35,381 nucleotides of DNA. Source: Conidiobolus incongruus B7586. Lineage: Eukaryota; Entomophthoromycota; Entomophthoromycetes; Entomophthorales; Conidiobolaceae. The stretch is taken from NCBI GenBank assembly GCA_000697335.1, contig JNEM01015459.1, positions 1 to 35,381 on the forward strand, read 5' to 3'. Made by a program: the position numbers and the translations under genes. Of this stretch, positions 10,099 through 21,954 are shown one piece after another. The notes beneath the pieces were generated by a model, which did not search any database, had not been told where the DNA came from, and was given only the letters and a program-made list of their open reading frames with translations. Position 1 is the first letter of the stretch. Each line of letters begins with the position of its first letter.

Positions 10099-11376
10099 TT
10101 ATTTTATAAGCTTGATTTCAAAATAATTATAAATTCATGAAATGTATTTATTATATAATGCTATTAGAAGGTTTGATTGTATATATTTTAAGCCTATATT
10201 GTAATAAATATATTAATACAAACATATATTAAATGATAAAATTTGAGCATTATGATTTATATATTTTAAATATTTGCTATTAACTATACGAATAATAAAA
10301 TAGTTGATTGAATTTGGTTTTTAAAATTTTTTAAGTATATTTTACAAAAAATTAAAAGGTAATATATTATTTAATAATTTGATTATAATAAATTATTTTT
10401 CATTTTAATTAATCAGTAATTAATTTGAATTAATTATCATTATTGTTAATTTATCAGATATTCATCGAATTTATATTGAAAAGTGAGCAATATTTTGATA
10501 ATTTATATTTAAATAAAATATCAATAATTTTTGATATTATCTATTAAATAATAAACATTTTAACTTTTTATTATTTTTGAAGATTATGTCATTTTAATTA
10601 TAGATAAGAAAATTTTAACACTTGGCACCTTTTTCACCGAGTCAAAATTTTGTTTTATCTAATTAATGAATATAAAATTAAACCAAAGTATTGATATTAA
10701 GATTTATTATGTATATTCTGCTTATATTTAAAATTGTATGATATTTTAGAATTTATCAATAATTAAAATAGGTTGGTATATAATGTTCTATAGATGAATA
10801 TTAAAATCAATACATCAAGTGGAATAAATCCATATATTTTGATAGGATGAAATCTATTAATTAAATTCTGTATAATGTGATACAATGGAAATTAGCTTGG
10901 TATTAATTAAATATTTATGAACTTAAAAGTATATTTTAATTTTATATTATATATTAATTAAATATTTTTTGTTTCATTGATAAATCAGATTTAACTATCA
11001 AATTTAATTAATGTTGCTTTATATACTATATACATAGCATTATAATGTATCATCAATATTTAATCTTTCAACATTTTAATTAATTTATAGCAGTTTTTAA
11101 ATACTGGTTAAAATTAATTATCACGCTATGTGAATAAAAATAAGTTGATTTATTCATATATAAAATCAAACTTATTTTGAAACTTTTTAAATAGAATCTT
11201 CAATGTGGATAAAACTGGGTACATTTAAAGAATTTGTACAATAAAATTATATTTGATCCCCTAATATTGTAACAATTGTCATAATTAAATCATTCTATGT
11301 ACCACAAAATGTCAGATCAGTTATTCTTTATCTTTCAAAAAAAAATCGTCAATTATTTATATTAATTAATGAATGA
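10099..11376. other. AT-rich spacer
   Basis: No gene seen. At 10616-10650 a less AT-rich patch forms an imperfect inverted repeat around CACCTTTTTCACC; its role is unknown. Confidence 0.6.
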
Positions 11377-11449
11377 TTGCACAAATTGAATTCGGGTTGA
11401 CATTAATGGGTTTTTTTAATGGATCACTACATGATATTGGATATTTAAA
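11377..11449 (+). promoter_or_regulatory. Promoter elements of the 11493 gene
   Basis: TTGCACAAAT at 11377-11386 (107 bases before the ATG) resembles TTGCGCAAAT of the 20159 gene and TTTCGCAAAT of the 21955 gene at nearly the same distance. TATTTAAA at 11442-11449 is the likely TATA box, 43 bases before the ATG. Confidence 0.45.
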
Positions 11450-11492
11450 GAGTGGTTAGATCAGAATCTTTCGTCATTCTTAATTTATCAAA

Positions 11493-11945
11493 ATGAAATT
11501 AGTCAACGCTTCTATTTTGCTATTTGCTCTTCAAATTTTCGCTCAAGAAGATAAAACTACTAGCAAAGAGGTATCTACCAGTAATGAAGAAAATCCTACT
11601 CCCACCAAGGAAGTTACAACCATTACTAAGCCTACTTCAACTAAAGATTCAGACTCTGAATCCAAAACCACTGAAGCCACCAAAACTACTAAACCTACCT
11701 CTTCAAAAGAAACTTCTGATGAACCTACTACTAAGGAAAAGGAAATCAGCTCTGAAGAGAGCAGCACCAAACCCACTAGCACCGATAAAAACACCAAGAC
11801 CAAAGCTACATCTACTGCTACCACTACCACCACCACTTCTAGATCTATATACACTCCCCCTAGTGACAGCAACGCTGTCGCCCAATATTTTACCTCCAAC
11901 AAGATGTTGTTAGCTCTTGCTGTCGTCGGATTGAGTTCTCTTTAA
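11493..11945 (+). CDS. Ser/Thr/Lys-rich GPI-anchored surface protein
   Basis: 150 residues, probably a secreted cell-wall or plasma-membrane protein. Residues 1-18, MKLVNASILLFALQIFAQ, form a signal peptide shared almost word for word with the 20159 and 21955 genes. Residues about 19-112 are Thr/Ser/Lys/Glu-rich with repeated KPTS and KETS units and the family motif TPTKEVTTITK near residue 40. A SRSIYTPPSD motif near 120, shared with the 27091 gene, precedes a C-terminal hydrophobic stretch KMLLALAVVGLSSL that ends the protein, as a GPI signal does; the anchor site is likely the Ser/Asn before AVAQYF. Heavy O-mannosylation is expected from composition. Spacing charge (Lys/Glu) distinguishes it from the uncharged 20159 protein. 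Specific function unknown. Confidence 0.85.
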   Translation: MKLVNASILLFALQIFAQEDKTTSKEVSTSNEENPTPTKEVTTITKPTSTKDSDSESKTTEATKTTKPTSSKETSDEPTTKEKEISSEESSTKPTSTDKNTKTKATSTATTTTTTSRSIYTPPSDSNAVAQYFTSNKMLLALAVVGLSSL

Positions 11946-13998
11946 TTTTTTTTATTAATTAGTTAGCATATTTTCAGTCATTATTTCTTTTAATGGGGCA
12001 TAGGTTAATTAATCAATAATGACAATAATATATCATCAATTATAATTTATTTTTAAATATTTAAGTAATAAAAATTTTTTAAAATTATAATATTTTATAT
12101 TTTAATTATATTTATTAATTCATAAAAAAATTTTTTTATATTATTTTATTAACTATTAAATTATTAATAATTCTCTATTTTAATAATTTATTATACCAAA
12201 GAATTTTTTTTTCAATTTAATATAAAAATAGATTTTAATTAGGAGTTTTCGAATTTAAAATTAATATCGGGGAAATAGCAAATTTGAGTTTATATATAAT
12301 AATTTTTATATTAATATTTTAGTATATTAAAATTTTAAGTGGTTTAATTTACATTTTGAATTTACTTAGTAATAATCTGATATTAGCATTAATATAAGAA
12401 AATAAAATTTAATATCATTAAACAAGATTTTGACCAATAAGTTAATATTTTTGAAAAATGTATTTTGAATTTTGAATAACTTGGTCATATCTATACTCTT
12501 CAAATGAAATAAGCCTACTAATTCTCAACTAATGTACTTTGTAATTGAATTTTTCCATTATTAGTATTTTATCAGTTAAAAATTTTGTATATTTTTGCTT
12601 ATATTTCATATGCCATAATATCTATTTCAGAAAATAGTCATCTAAACAATGATAATATTACATTGGATACAAAAAAAGTATTTATTTAATAATATAAGTC
12701 ATTATTCTAATCAAATTGAATCATTTTTTTCTCAATTTTATATCAATTTGCTTAGAATCATAATAAAATACAATTTAATAAATTCGATATATTACAAGAT
12801 TTAAGGTTAATTTGATAAATTATTTAATTTATATTAAAAAAAGATACTTAGTGATAATTCAGTATTATGAACCAAAAATCATTATTATATCAGAATAATT
12901 TATATTAAAATAGTATATTATTAATTATTTTTTTTAAAAAAATATATGTACTCTCTAAATAAGGTAATTAACGATAAAGACAATTTTTTAATTTTTCATA
13001 TATAAACTAGAGTTTTGCAGTAAATATTTTAAATCATTTATAATATTTGTCAAATAAATAAATATTAAATATATCAGCGTTTTAATGGTTTTTTATATAT
13101 AGTATATTACAAAAAGAATATTCAAATTATAATATTTAAAATTGTATTATAGCTAGCTTTAAAATGCCAAATGCTGATATTTATCATATTACATTGACAA
13201 GCGTAATCAAAAAATCTTAAAACCTAGTAACTATTATCATAGCAAAATTATTCATTGATTGTACTAAAGATGTAAATGAGGATTAGTGATTTTATTTTAG
13301 ATATATACCAATAATTAAATTATTCAAATTAAAATAATAATTTTTAAGTAAATAATTTGATTTTATATTACTTGAAATTAATTTCTGATAAAAAAAGTAA
13401 TATAACTTGATAATAACGGTGAATTAACCGAACTTTAAAATTTTTTATTATCAGTATTATGAATAAATTTTACCTTTCTATTGTGGAGCGACAATAAATT
13501 AATTAATTCTTGTCAAAAGTTCAATGAGACAAATTTATCAATGAAGAGTTTAGTAATTATGATATTGAAGGAGTTTATTTTACAAATTACGGTGACATGA
13601 TGAGTAAAATTAAAGCGTAAATTAAACAAATTGTCTCCTTAGTTATTTTGATAAGCGATTTTAGAACCCTTGGCTAAATAATAGTATTCGTTAAAATTAT
13701 CTATTGTATTAAAGCTATCTTAAATACAGTTATTTATATTGCAAATAATCTAAACTAATAATTATAAAATTTTCAAAATTCGAAATTTAATGGAAATTGA
13801 ATTAAATAATAATAATTAGTCGAATATGATATTTAATATATATTTCAATTGTTATATAAAATAAATATTTCGAGAGTAATTCTCAATTTATCCAATCTGC
13901 GATTTTATTTCCATGTTAATATAAAGAATTAAGGATCTTGCTTCATTGACAAAATATTACTTTATGATCTCACTTTATCCAAATTGTAAACTTAAAAA
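11946..13998. other. AT-rich spacer with a less AT-rich island
   Basis: The first 1.5 kb is almost pure A/T. Around 13470-13680 composition is more balanced and includes a short inverted repeat TATTGT-ggagcg-ACAATA near 13478-13495; this could be a distal control region for the 14168 gene. No ORF supported. Confidence 0.5.
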
Positions 13999-14109
13999 TT
14001 GCCAAGATGAAAACAATTCAATTTCAAAATAAATTCTTGAGATTTCGGTAAGTTATTAAATAGATTTACCTTTTGGTTGGTTGTTTTGGCTTTTTCTAGT
14101 ATATATAAT
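13999..14109 (+). promoter_or_regulatory. Shared upstream module and TATA box of the 14168 gene
   Basis: TTGCCAAGAT at 13999-14008 is identical to the boxes before the 20159 and 21955 genes. Fourteen bases later TTTCAAAAT (14022-14030) sits where those genes have a CGCAAAT element, so this may be a degraded version. TATATATAAT at 14100-14109 is the TATA box, 58 bases before the ATG. Confidence 0.55.
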
Positions 14110-14167
14110 AGAATGAGAAAACTGATAAAAATAATAAACTCAATAGTATATTCGAGATTTAAACAAT

Positions 14168-14644
14168 ATGAAATTTATTCATACTTCCGTCTTATTCTTT
14201 AGCATTCAAATTTTGTGTCAAGATGTTGATTCATCCTTTAATTTAGTCCACCCTACTCAAGATTTATCCACTCACAGTACTACTGGATCTCCCATTGGAA
14301 CTGCCACAACTATTACTTAAATTGCTTCCTTGACTGATTCTAGTGGTTCCTCCCAAACCACCAATTCGATTGGTGCTGGCGATGATACGAGCACTGATAA
14401 CTCTAATTCTTCAGATGGTGTCACAGATTTTGACGATAGTATAAATTTCAGTTTCACCATTTCCAGTGATGATTATACCACAACTGATGGCAGCTCCACC
14501 AATAACTCTACTAATTCTAACTCTTCCAATATCACTAGTTCATTATATAGTTCCGCAACCAGTGTTGCAACAATTTCCTCAAGTGATGCAACTTCTGAAT
14601 TCTTCAGCTCAAGTGCCATGATGTTAACTTTGATTATAATTTGA
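14168..14644 (+). pseudogene. Ser/Thr/Asp-rich GPI-protein family member with an internal stop
   Basis: One frame of 158 codons from ATG to TGA, interrupted only by TAA at codon 51 (14318-14320). The signal peptide is MKFIHTSVLFFSIQILCQ. The stop lies directly after the family motif TTIT (GTATTIT), where the paralogues read TTITGSS. The rest is Ser/Thr/Asn/Asp-rich with Asn-linked sequons, then SDATSEFFSSSAMM and a short hydrophobic tail. The terminal TGA falls where relatives have a Gly codon, and two more codons (Leu, Ile) would match their tails, so it too may be a mutation. Promoter elements are well kept. Decay by point mutation without indels is likely; translational readthrough is possible. 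Translation could not usefully restart after the stop because the signal peptide would be lost. Confidence 0.7.
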
Positions 14645-16878
14645 TTAATTTGATAACCTATTTTTATATTTATAAAAAAATTTTAACCTATAACTATTAA
14701 GCTTTTTCATGATTTAATATTACCGTGTGGGTTTCTTTTAATGTAAGCATATAAATATATAACTTATATTAGGACAATTATATTTGTAAACAAATAATAA
14801 AATTATTTAAAAAGTTAATAAATAATTATGAGAATATTAATTTAATATTCTAGACTTTTAGAATTTAATATTATATTATATTATTTATCTTTCAATGATT
14901 ACCCATAATATTATATAATTTTCAACTTTGAATAAATTTATATTTCAAATTTTAATTTTATTTAGTTAAATTATATATAAAATAATATTATGATAATTTA
15001 ATAATTTTAAAAATTTTAATTAATAATATATAAATTATAAATTGAATATTAATAATAAAATTTTATAATACCATATTATATGAATTAATAATAAATAATC
15101 AATTTAATTATTGATTTTAATTTTTTTTAATTACTATTAATATTGACATTATTATTATAGAGTTTAAATATAATTTTATAACGAATATATGCTTTTATAA
15201 CTTAATTAAGTGCTGTTAAGAATTGTTTAATTTTCTCATATACATATTTTTAAAATAATATAATCCTGATATTATTATTCGCTTTGTAAAGACTTAAATT
15301 TTAATATCAATATTTATTATTAATAATTGGAATTTTCATCAAACATCAAAGGCTCTGAGATCCTTCAAGTATTTAAAATACTTTTATTGGATTTCTTTGG
15401 TACCATAGTTTATGGTGTTAGCACCTAACCAATAATTAGCTTAATTCTTTTAACTATATCTTATATATATTTTCAATTTTAATTAAAGTCAAAAGAAGAA
15501 TATGCAAGATAATATAATTAAATTTGATGAAATGAATTGGTATTGAGAAGAGTTTTAAAAATAATGTAAACATTTAAATAAATATGACTTTAAATACTAC
15601 CTTTTATGAACAGTTTTCCCCATCCTATAAAACGGAAACGTTGAAAATAAAATATAAATATAAAAAAGTAGCAAGTTCAAATGCATTTTATTTGGTCCAT
15701 AGTAAATATTGTTGAACTTATCACAATTTACCACACACTATTATCAAGGATACTAAATGGTATATTCATTTTAAAAATGCAAAATACATTCAAAAATTTT
15801 TGAAAATTTCCCTTTTTTCTTAAGTTTATTCAGTAGAATCATACAGTTACTAGTAATAAAGTTAAGTATATTCAGATATCTAAATATTGTGGATTGTGAA
15901 ATGTCTTCAGTATTATTCATAGTAGCAACTTTTTAATTATATTATCTTCTATTTTCAATACATCAAATTTAAGTAATAATCATAATAAAAAACCTTCAAT
16001 TTTAACAAATTTAGTATTATAGTATATCCATAGATTATACTATACTATATTCATTAATATATAATTGAATTAATATATACTTCAAAATATTAAAAAATAA
16101 TCACCTTGTCAATATAGTAACAATAACAATTATCTTAAATATTATTATTTTTTAATTAATAGGTTTAATGAGATATATTATTGTTAAAAAATATTCAATA
16201 ATAAATAATAAAAATAATATTTATTCAATTGAATCTCGGAAAAAACTTTCAAAAATATTCAAACAAAATTAACCAATTAAATAATTACAACCCTATACAT
16301 TAAAATTTAATTGGTCAAACATTTTGTAAATATAGATAATCCACAAATATTTTATTATTCAATAATAAAATCTAAATTATTTAACTCCCCAATAAGTTTT
16401 TTTTAATCATTGGCAGAAAATATTCGATAATTATATATCTAATTAAAATTAAATGCTTATTTTTTTAAAAAAAATCTTTTATAATTTTAATAACATATAT
16501 TTTTATTTATTTTCTCTTTCAATATTTAATATCAATCTTATTTTTGATATTATTTGATTAAAATAACTAAATTTAGCTAATTCCAAAAATTATCTGATAG
16601 AAAAACCCTTAAACAGTTTGTTATATTTTGCTTAAAATGCTGATTGAATACAAATAGTTGACTAATATTTTTTAGCTAGTCATTCTAGAACAATTTTCAA
16701 GATACATTTAAGTTTGTAATAAGCATTAAATTTTGGTAAAAAAAATCTAAAAACTCGGTTAAAAAAGTTATTATCCTACTTATTTGTCAAGGTACAAATA
16801 AATTCAATATTGAAAAATAATTAAGCAGGCTGAATAATAACAGATTGACATCTTTAAAACATGGTCAATAGCTTCAAG
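14645..16878. other. AT-rich spacer with a less AT-rich island
   Basis: Mostly A/T. An island at about 15340-15435, including GGTACC at 15400-15405 and the imperfect inverted repeat GGTGTTAGCACC, is less AT-rich and may be regulatory. No gene supported. Confidence 0.5.
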
Positions 16879-16889
16879 TATATATATAA
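16879..16889 (+). promoter_or_regulatory. TATA box of the 16944 gene
   Basis: TATATATATAA ends 54 bases before the ATG. Upstream, near 16786, TTGTCAAGG is a weak relative of the TTGCCAAGAT box; I do not count it. Confidence 0.5.
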
Positions 16890-16943
16890 CGCAATTAGAT
16901 TATTTTTAATACCAATAATTTATAATATTTAATAATTATAACA

Positions 16944-17636
16944 ATGAAATTGATTAATTATTCTATTTCCTTCTTTGCCATTCATTCTTTTTGTCAGCAA
17001 GCTATACCAACAATTGTTAATGCGCCCACTGTCACTCAATACCCATCCAACCCCAATATTAATCCCAATAACTATATCTCATTCACAACTATTGCGGCAC
17101 CTGCTCCCTCAAATGTTGCTGGTATACCTACTCACCATGTTTATCCAATTTACAACAATCCCAACTCATATTGGTATATCCCTCCTTCAGTTGCCGACTT
17201 TATTAATACCTATCTCCCCTATATGATTGAACAATATCTAGATACCCATCATCCTACTCTCACAGAGAATAACTCGAATACCAGTAGCTCTACTCCTACT
17301 AATAATAACTCAGGTAATGATAACAATAATGTTGACGACTCTAACTCTGGAGACGATAATGCTAAAACTGATAATGGTAACTCCGAGAGTACCGGTAATA
17401 GTGATTCCAATTCCAAAGATGACTCAAATTCTGGTAATGAAACAACAGTTACAGACAATTCATCAAATCCAGATAGTACTAATTCTACGGATGATGCCTC
17501 ACCTACTGATGACTCTGGATCCTCCAACAGTACAGATACCAAAACTGATGGCGAATTTAGTAGCTCTGACCGCCAGTATATCATCTCCAGCACTATTTTA
17601 ATTTCTCTTACCTTAACTATAATGTTATCGATTTAA
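16944..17636 (+). CDS. Asn/Ser/Asp-rich GPI-anchored surface protein with a Pro/Tyr-rich head
   Basis: 230 residues, the longest intact family member. The signal peptide is MKLINYSISFFAIHSFCQQ. Unlike its relatives it has an extra head, residues about 20-105, rich in Pro, Tyr and Asn with aromatic clusters (YPIYNNPNSYWYIPPSVADF, then INTYLPYMIEQYL) that could fold or bind a partner. Residues about 107-205 are a low-complexity Asn/Ser/Asp/Thr stalk with several Asn-linked sequons and a strong net negative charge. The C-terminus, SSSDRQYIISSTILISLTLT with a short hydrophobic end, fits a GPI signal. It probably sits in the cell wall with the head exposed. No catalytic motif was seen and the function is unknown. 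The stop is TAA, directly after the hydrophobic tail. Confidence 0.85.
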   Translation: MKLINYSISFFAIHSFCQQAIPTIVNAPTVTQYPSNPNINPNNYISFTTIAAPAPSNVAGIPTHHVYPIYNNPNSYWYIPPSVADFINTYLPYMIEQYLDTHHPTLTENNSNTSSSTPTNNNSGNDNNNVDDSNSGDDNAKTDNGNSESTGNSDSNSKDDSNSGNETTVTDNSSNPDSTNSTDDASPTDDSGSSNSTDTKTDGEFSSSDRQYIISSTILISLTLTIMLSI

Positions 17637-20008
17637 TAACACAAATTTTAATTTATTTTGGTATTATTACTGAAACATAATAACTTATAATACCTTTTAT
17701 AATTAATAATATTAATAAATTCTAATTATTATATTTTTTAATATTTTTTTTAATTATTAAAATTTAATTAATATCTAATAAATATTAATATTATTTAAAA
17801 TTCATATATAAAATTTTAAAACATAATATAAATTTAAATTTCAAGGTTTTCGTTTGTTAAATTTATATATATATATATTTCAATTTTCATTATTACTAAA
17901 ATGATTTATAAATTATTCAATATTCTACTAATATTCTATTTAAAGTAGATATTTAGCAGGTGATTTAATACTATAAATTCTAAAAAAAAATAATAAATAA
18001 AAATTTATAATATTTTATAAATTTTATATAAATTAATAATTAATTTAATACTTTATAATAATAAATTAAATTTTTAAAATAATTTTAATATTTTTATAAT
18101 AATTACATTTATAGTAAATTTTTTAATTTTTAAATTTTATTATATAAAGATATTTTTCTAAAATTTTATAAATTTGAAAAAAAAATTAATATTAATATAT
18201 TATAATATTATTAATTTTTTATTATGAATTATATTATTCTTGATATTCAATTTATTTAATTAAACCTGATATAATTATATCCTTTTAATCATTATTTTTT
18301 ACCTTAAATATTTTATTCATAAATAATGAAAAAAAATTTTTATTAAAATTTTAATTATAATAATATAAAATTAAAATTTATTAGTGAATATTTTGGTTTG
18401 ATTTTGTTATTTATTTTTAATATGAATCATTTTATTCTGTATATATAACTTTGGAACGAGTTAGCAAATGATTCATGCTTTATTATTTTATAATCATAAT
18501 AATTATTCCTTTGTGGAAATGAATACAGCTTATAATAACTTTGTATATAATAATTATAAATCCAGTCTGTTATTATAGTTTTCTAATCATAGTTTATTAT
18601 TATTACAAAAAATATATCTTTTAATTCGAAAAGTAATTCCTTAATTAGCTAGATAACTTTAGTTATAAAACAGACATAATTTGAGTTTTCTTGGATAAAC
18701 GTATTACTATGTTAATTTTTATTATTCGCATCTTTCGAAATATTATTAAATCATTTTAATATATTATTACAACATTGTTAGTACTAATATTTTTATTTAA
18801 TAGTATTGAAAGCATTATTGCTTAAACTATTAAATTATTTTTGAAAAAATCTTTTCAGATATAGATTATATTGGGGGATATAATCTATTTTAATGTTCTT
18901 TAATTATCTATTATAAAATATTAAAATATATAGAAATGACGGTCCCAAAGAGATTAGAAAAGTTGTTGTAATGAAATATTTCGCTTTCATCATTATTCTT
19001 GGAATAATATAAATAATATATTATATTAAGTTGAAATGAATTTATTCATCAGTTTCAAAAAACATACAATTTCAATAAATTAATTTATATAATGCACATT
19101 GTTAGGTAATCACATAATATATTTAAATATTAAACTTTAAGGAATAAAATCATTATTAAATAATCCTATTTTCTTGTTTATTACAATTGAAAACATTCAC
19201 AATTATATTTAAATAATAAAGTTTAAAAAATAAGATATAGATTTTATAAGTAATGATAAACGAAATATATATTCAAAATATTTGTAATTTAAATATTATT
19301 TAAAATTATTAAAAAAGGCTATATCGAGATGATTTTTCAATAATATTCTATAGATTAATTACTATGGTTTGGAGTAATTTTCTATTTCTAACCTGTAAAT
19401 ATGTTTAATCATTTGTACTTTAAGTTTGTTAAGATTATCAAATTCGTTCAGCTGAATGATATTTTTATAATTAATTTTTTATCATAGCTTTTTAAATACC
19501 TTATATTTTTAATTGATGGAGTTATAATAAAGAAGCATTATTATTATTATTATTTTCTAGTTTATATATGAGTTTCATTTTGAAAATATTTTTATATAAT
19601 GTTATTTTGATTATAACTGATTTTATTATTATAAATTTTTATTGAATTGAATTAAAAATTTTGCTGAAAAGGATATTATCTTTTGTAAAACAACCTATAT
19701 ATTTAACAACAAAAATCAATTTATATAAATCAGCAATAATCATCTATAACAATAAAGCTTAAGTTCTAGACTTTTTATTTGACTTATATGGTAAATCCAA
19801 AATATATTTGTATTCACATATATACAATTATACTGGTTGAAGTTAGTGAATGGACTATAATTTCACATATTAAATCAGCTATTTTTATGGATATAAACTG
19901 TGAATTTATTCAAATTCGATATTAAATCTCATTATCTGCTGGGTTAATCAAAAATATTAAATCATCTCAACAATCCAATTAGGGTTTTAGTACAAAATTG
20001 ATTACAAA
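17637..20008. other. Long AT-rich spacer
   Basis: About 2.4 kb of extreme A/T content, including an ATT tract near 19537-19554. No gene or transposon recognised. The final 150 bases before the promoter module are less AT-rich. Confidence 0.6.
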
Positions 20009-20110
20009 TTGCCAAGATAAAATAAAAATGATTGCGCAAATTTCAATTTTCGTGTAGCTTAATATTAAATTTTCCACTATTATGAATTAAAATTGATTAA
20101 GGTATAAATA
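20009..20110 (+). promoter_or_regulatory. Shared upstream module and TATA box of the 20159 gene
   Basis: TTGCCAAGAT at 20009-20018, then after 13 bases TTGCGCAAAT at 20032-20041, whose core TTGCGCAA is a palindrome like bZIP/C-EBP sites. TATAAATA at 20103-20110 is the TATA box, 48 bases before the ATG. The same order and spacing occur at the 21955 gene. Confidence 0.6.
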
Positions 20111-20158
20111 GTAGTCAGTTTTATTTGAAAACATTAATCTATTAATATCTTAGTCATA

Positions 20159-20596
20159 ATGAAATTGATTAACGCTTCAGTTGCTTTGTTTGCTCTCCAA
20201 GTTTTCTCTCAAGACACTACTTCAGCTAATACTGACTTGACTACTGCCACTCAAAGAACAACACTTGCTACCGGTAGCACTACACCAACAGGTTCAATCA
20301 CAACCATCACAGGATCCTCTTCTTCCAATTCTAACATTGTTTCCCAATCTACCACTTCCATGACTGGTTCAGCTACTGAAGGCACCACATCTGGCGCATC
20401 CACCACAGATGCTAGCTCTACTGACAGATCAGCTACGTCCACAACCTCCACCGCAAGAAATAGCTCAACCTCATCTAAATCCTCCACTACCACTCGTAAT
20501 TCTACTACCACAACTACTAGTGATGCAAACTCACAATTCTTCATTCCCACCAAAATTTTAGTTGCACTCACTATAATAGGATTTAGTTATATTTAA
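20159..20596 (+). CDS. Ser/Thr-rich GPI-anchored surface protein
   Basis: 145 residues. The signal peptide MKLINASVALFALQVFSQ is followed by an almost uncharged Thr/Ser mucin-like stalk, residues 19-118, with the family motif TPTGSITTITGSSSS near residue 42. The C-terminus has SDANSQFFIPTKILVALTI and a short hydrophobic end, a GPI signal with a likely anchor site at Ser, Asp or Asn of SDAN. It is the closest relative of the 21955 protein, sharing signal peptide, motif, tail and promoter module; the two are probably a recent tandem duplication now diverged in the stalk. Heavy O-mannosylation and a cell-wall location are expected. Function beyond that cannot be read from sequence. Confidence 0.87.
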   Translation: MKLINASVALFALQVFSQDTTSANTDLTTATQRTTLATGSTTPTGSITTITGSSSSNSNIVSQSTTSMTGSATEGTTSGASTTDASSTDRSATSTTSTARNSSTSSKSSTTTRNSTTTTTSDANSQFFIPTKILVALTIIGFSYI

Positions 20597-21807
20597 TTCA
20601 TTTTTTATTATATTTCAATAAAATATTATTTTTTATTCATTTTTGAATTGATTATATATATATAATTTAAAAATTATAGAAAAATAATATATTATATATT
20701 ATATTATTTTGCGAAATTTTTTTTCTTTCAAATTATTAAATTTATAATATTGAATTTTAAATTTCAAAATTTTGAAATTAATAATATTAGGAAAATCTTT
20801 AGTATAAATTTTAATATAATAATATTATAATGTTTAATAATATTATTGCTATATTTATTTGATAATATTATATTTAATAATTGATTATAATTGTAATCAG
20901 TTTATGGAATATTCTATTTCTTTGGTTTTATAGTATTTGTAAGATTTAAGTATATTAAAAATATAAGTAATCTTTTATCGATTTGAAAGAAAAAGATGAC
21001 GAATTTATCATTATTAAAAAAGGTGTTCAATAATATAGGCTATGCCTATTTAATCAAATTAAATGATTTTCTATGGAATTGATTATTATTAATATACATT
21101 TTCAAAAAAAACTGAAGTATATAAGTTGATTTATTTAAATCTTGTGATATTTATATATAATAAATAACCTTACAATTAAAATAAAAAAATATAAATGTAT
21201 TAAAAGCTTAATGAAATATTTTAAAAGTATCATAGTTTCCAATTCTCTTTTTTAATTTTGATAATTTTTACTTAAACGAAGCACTTTCAAGGTCTGAACT
21301 CATATAAGGTGCATTACTTGAAATGTTTTAGCTATCCCATTATGGTACCTTTAAGTTGCACTTCAAAAAAGTCAATCCAAGTACTAAAGGAACAATGAAG
21401 TATTAAAAATTGAAATTAATTTTTAAAGTAACAAAGTAGAATTTCCATATATTATACATATAAATTGGAGAATGTTATTATATATTACAAAATTGAAATT
21501 ATCCAAATTGATTAATATTGGTTGTATCTAATAACTTATAGACAGATAAATAAAGTATATAATACTATTGATTATTATTCAATAACCACTGAATATGGAA
21601 TTTTAAAGATTTTAAATATTCAAGTTAAAAATTTTAAAATATTTGCCATAATTTATAAATAAAAAAAAATTCTAATTAGAAGATTTTAATCGGTATTTAC
21701 AATAAAATATCAATTTGATTATAATAATTTACATTGGTTTCAATTTCATTATTTTGAATGCCAATAAATCAAAAATTTCGCTCAATTTTCAAATAACAAT
21801 CAAACAG
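20597..21807. other. AT-rich spacer with a less AT-rich island
   Basis: Mostly A/T. An island at about 21270-21400, with GGTACC at 21345-21350, is less AT-rich and may be a distal control region for the 21955 gene. ATTTGCCATAATTT at about 21640-21653 resembles the terminal repeat of the mariner relics and may be a transposon scrap. Confidence 0.5.
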
Positions 21808-21911
21808 TTGCCAAGATGCAAATAATATAAGTTTCGCAAATAGATTGTATTGGCATTGGCAATGTTTCCAAACATAATAATAAGTTCTATTGATTAGTAA
21901 GTATATATAAT
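21808..21911 (+). promoter_or_regulatory. Shared upstream module and TATA box of the 21955 gene
   Basis: TTGCCAAGAT at 21808-21817, then after 14 bases TTTCGCAAAT at 21832-21841. TATATATAAT at 21902-21911 is the TATA box, 43 bases before the ATG. The layout matches the 20159 promoter. Confidence 0.6.
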
Positions 21912-21954
21912 CATAAGAGTCAATCATTATCATTAGTTTATTGTCATATTAACA

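Noticed and set aside
10616-10650. Sequence reminiscent of a tracrRNA tail (GGCACC ... CACCGAGTC)
   Set aside because: Only a short imperfect inverted repeat; no repeats, spacers or Cas genes, and the context is a eukaryotic chromosome.
11543-11902. Long Val/Leu/Ser-rich antisense frame inside the 11493 gene (similar ones at 17249-17593 and 20251-20571)
   Set aside because: These mirror Thr/Ser/Asp codons on the coding strand. The plus-strand genes have signal peptides, anchor tails and promoters, and the antisense frames do not.
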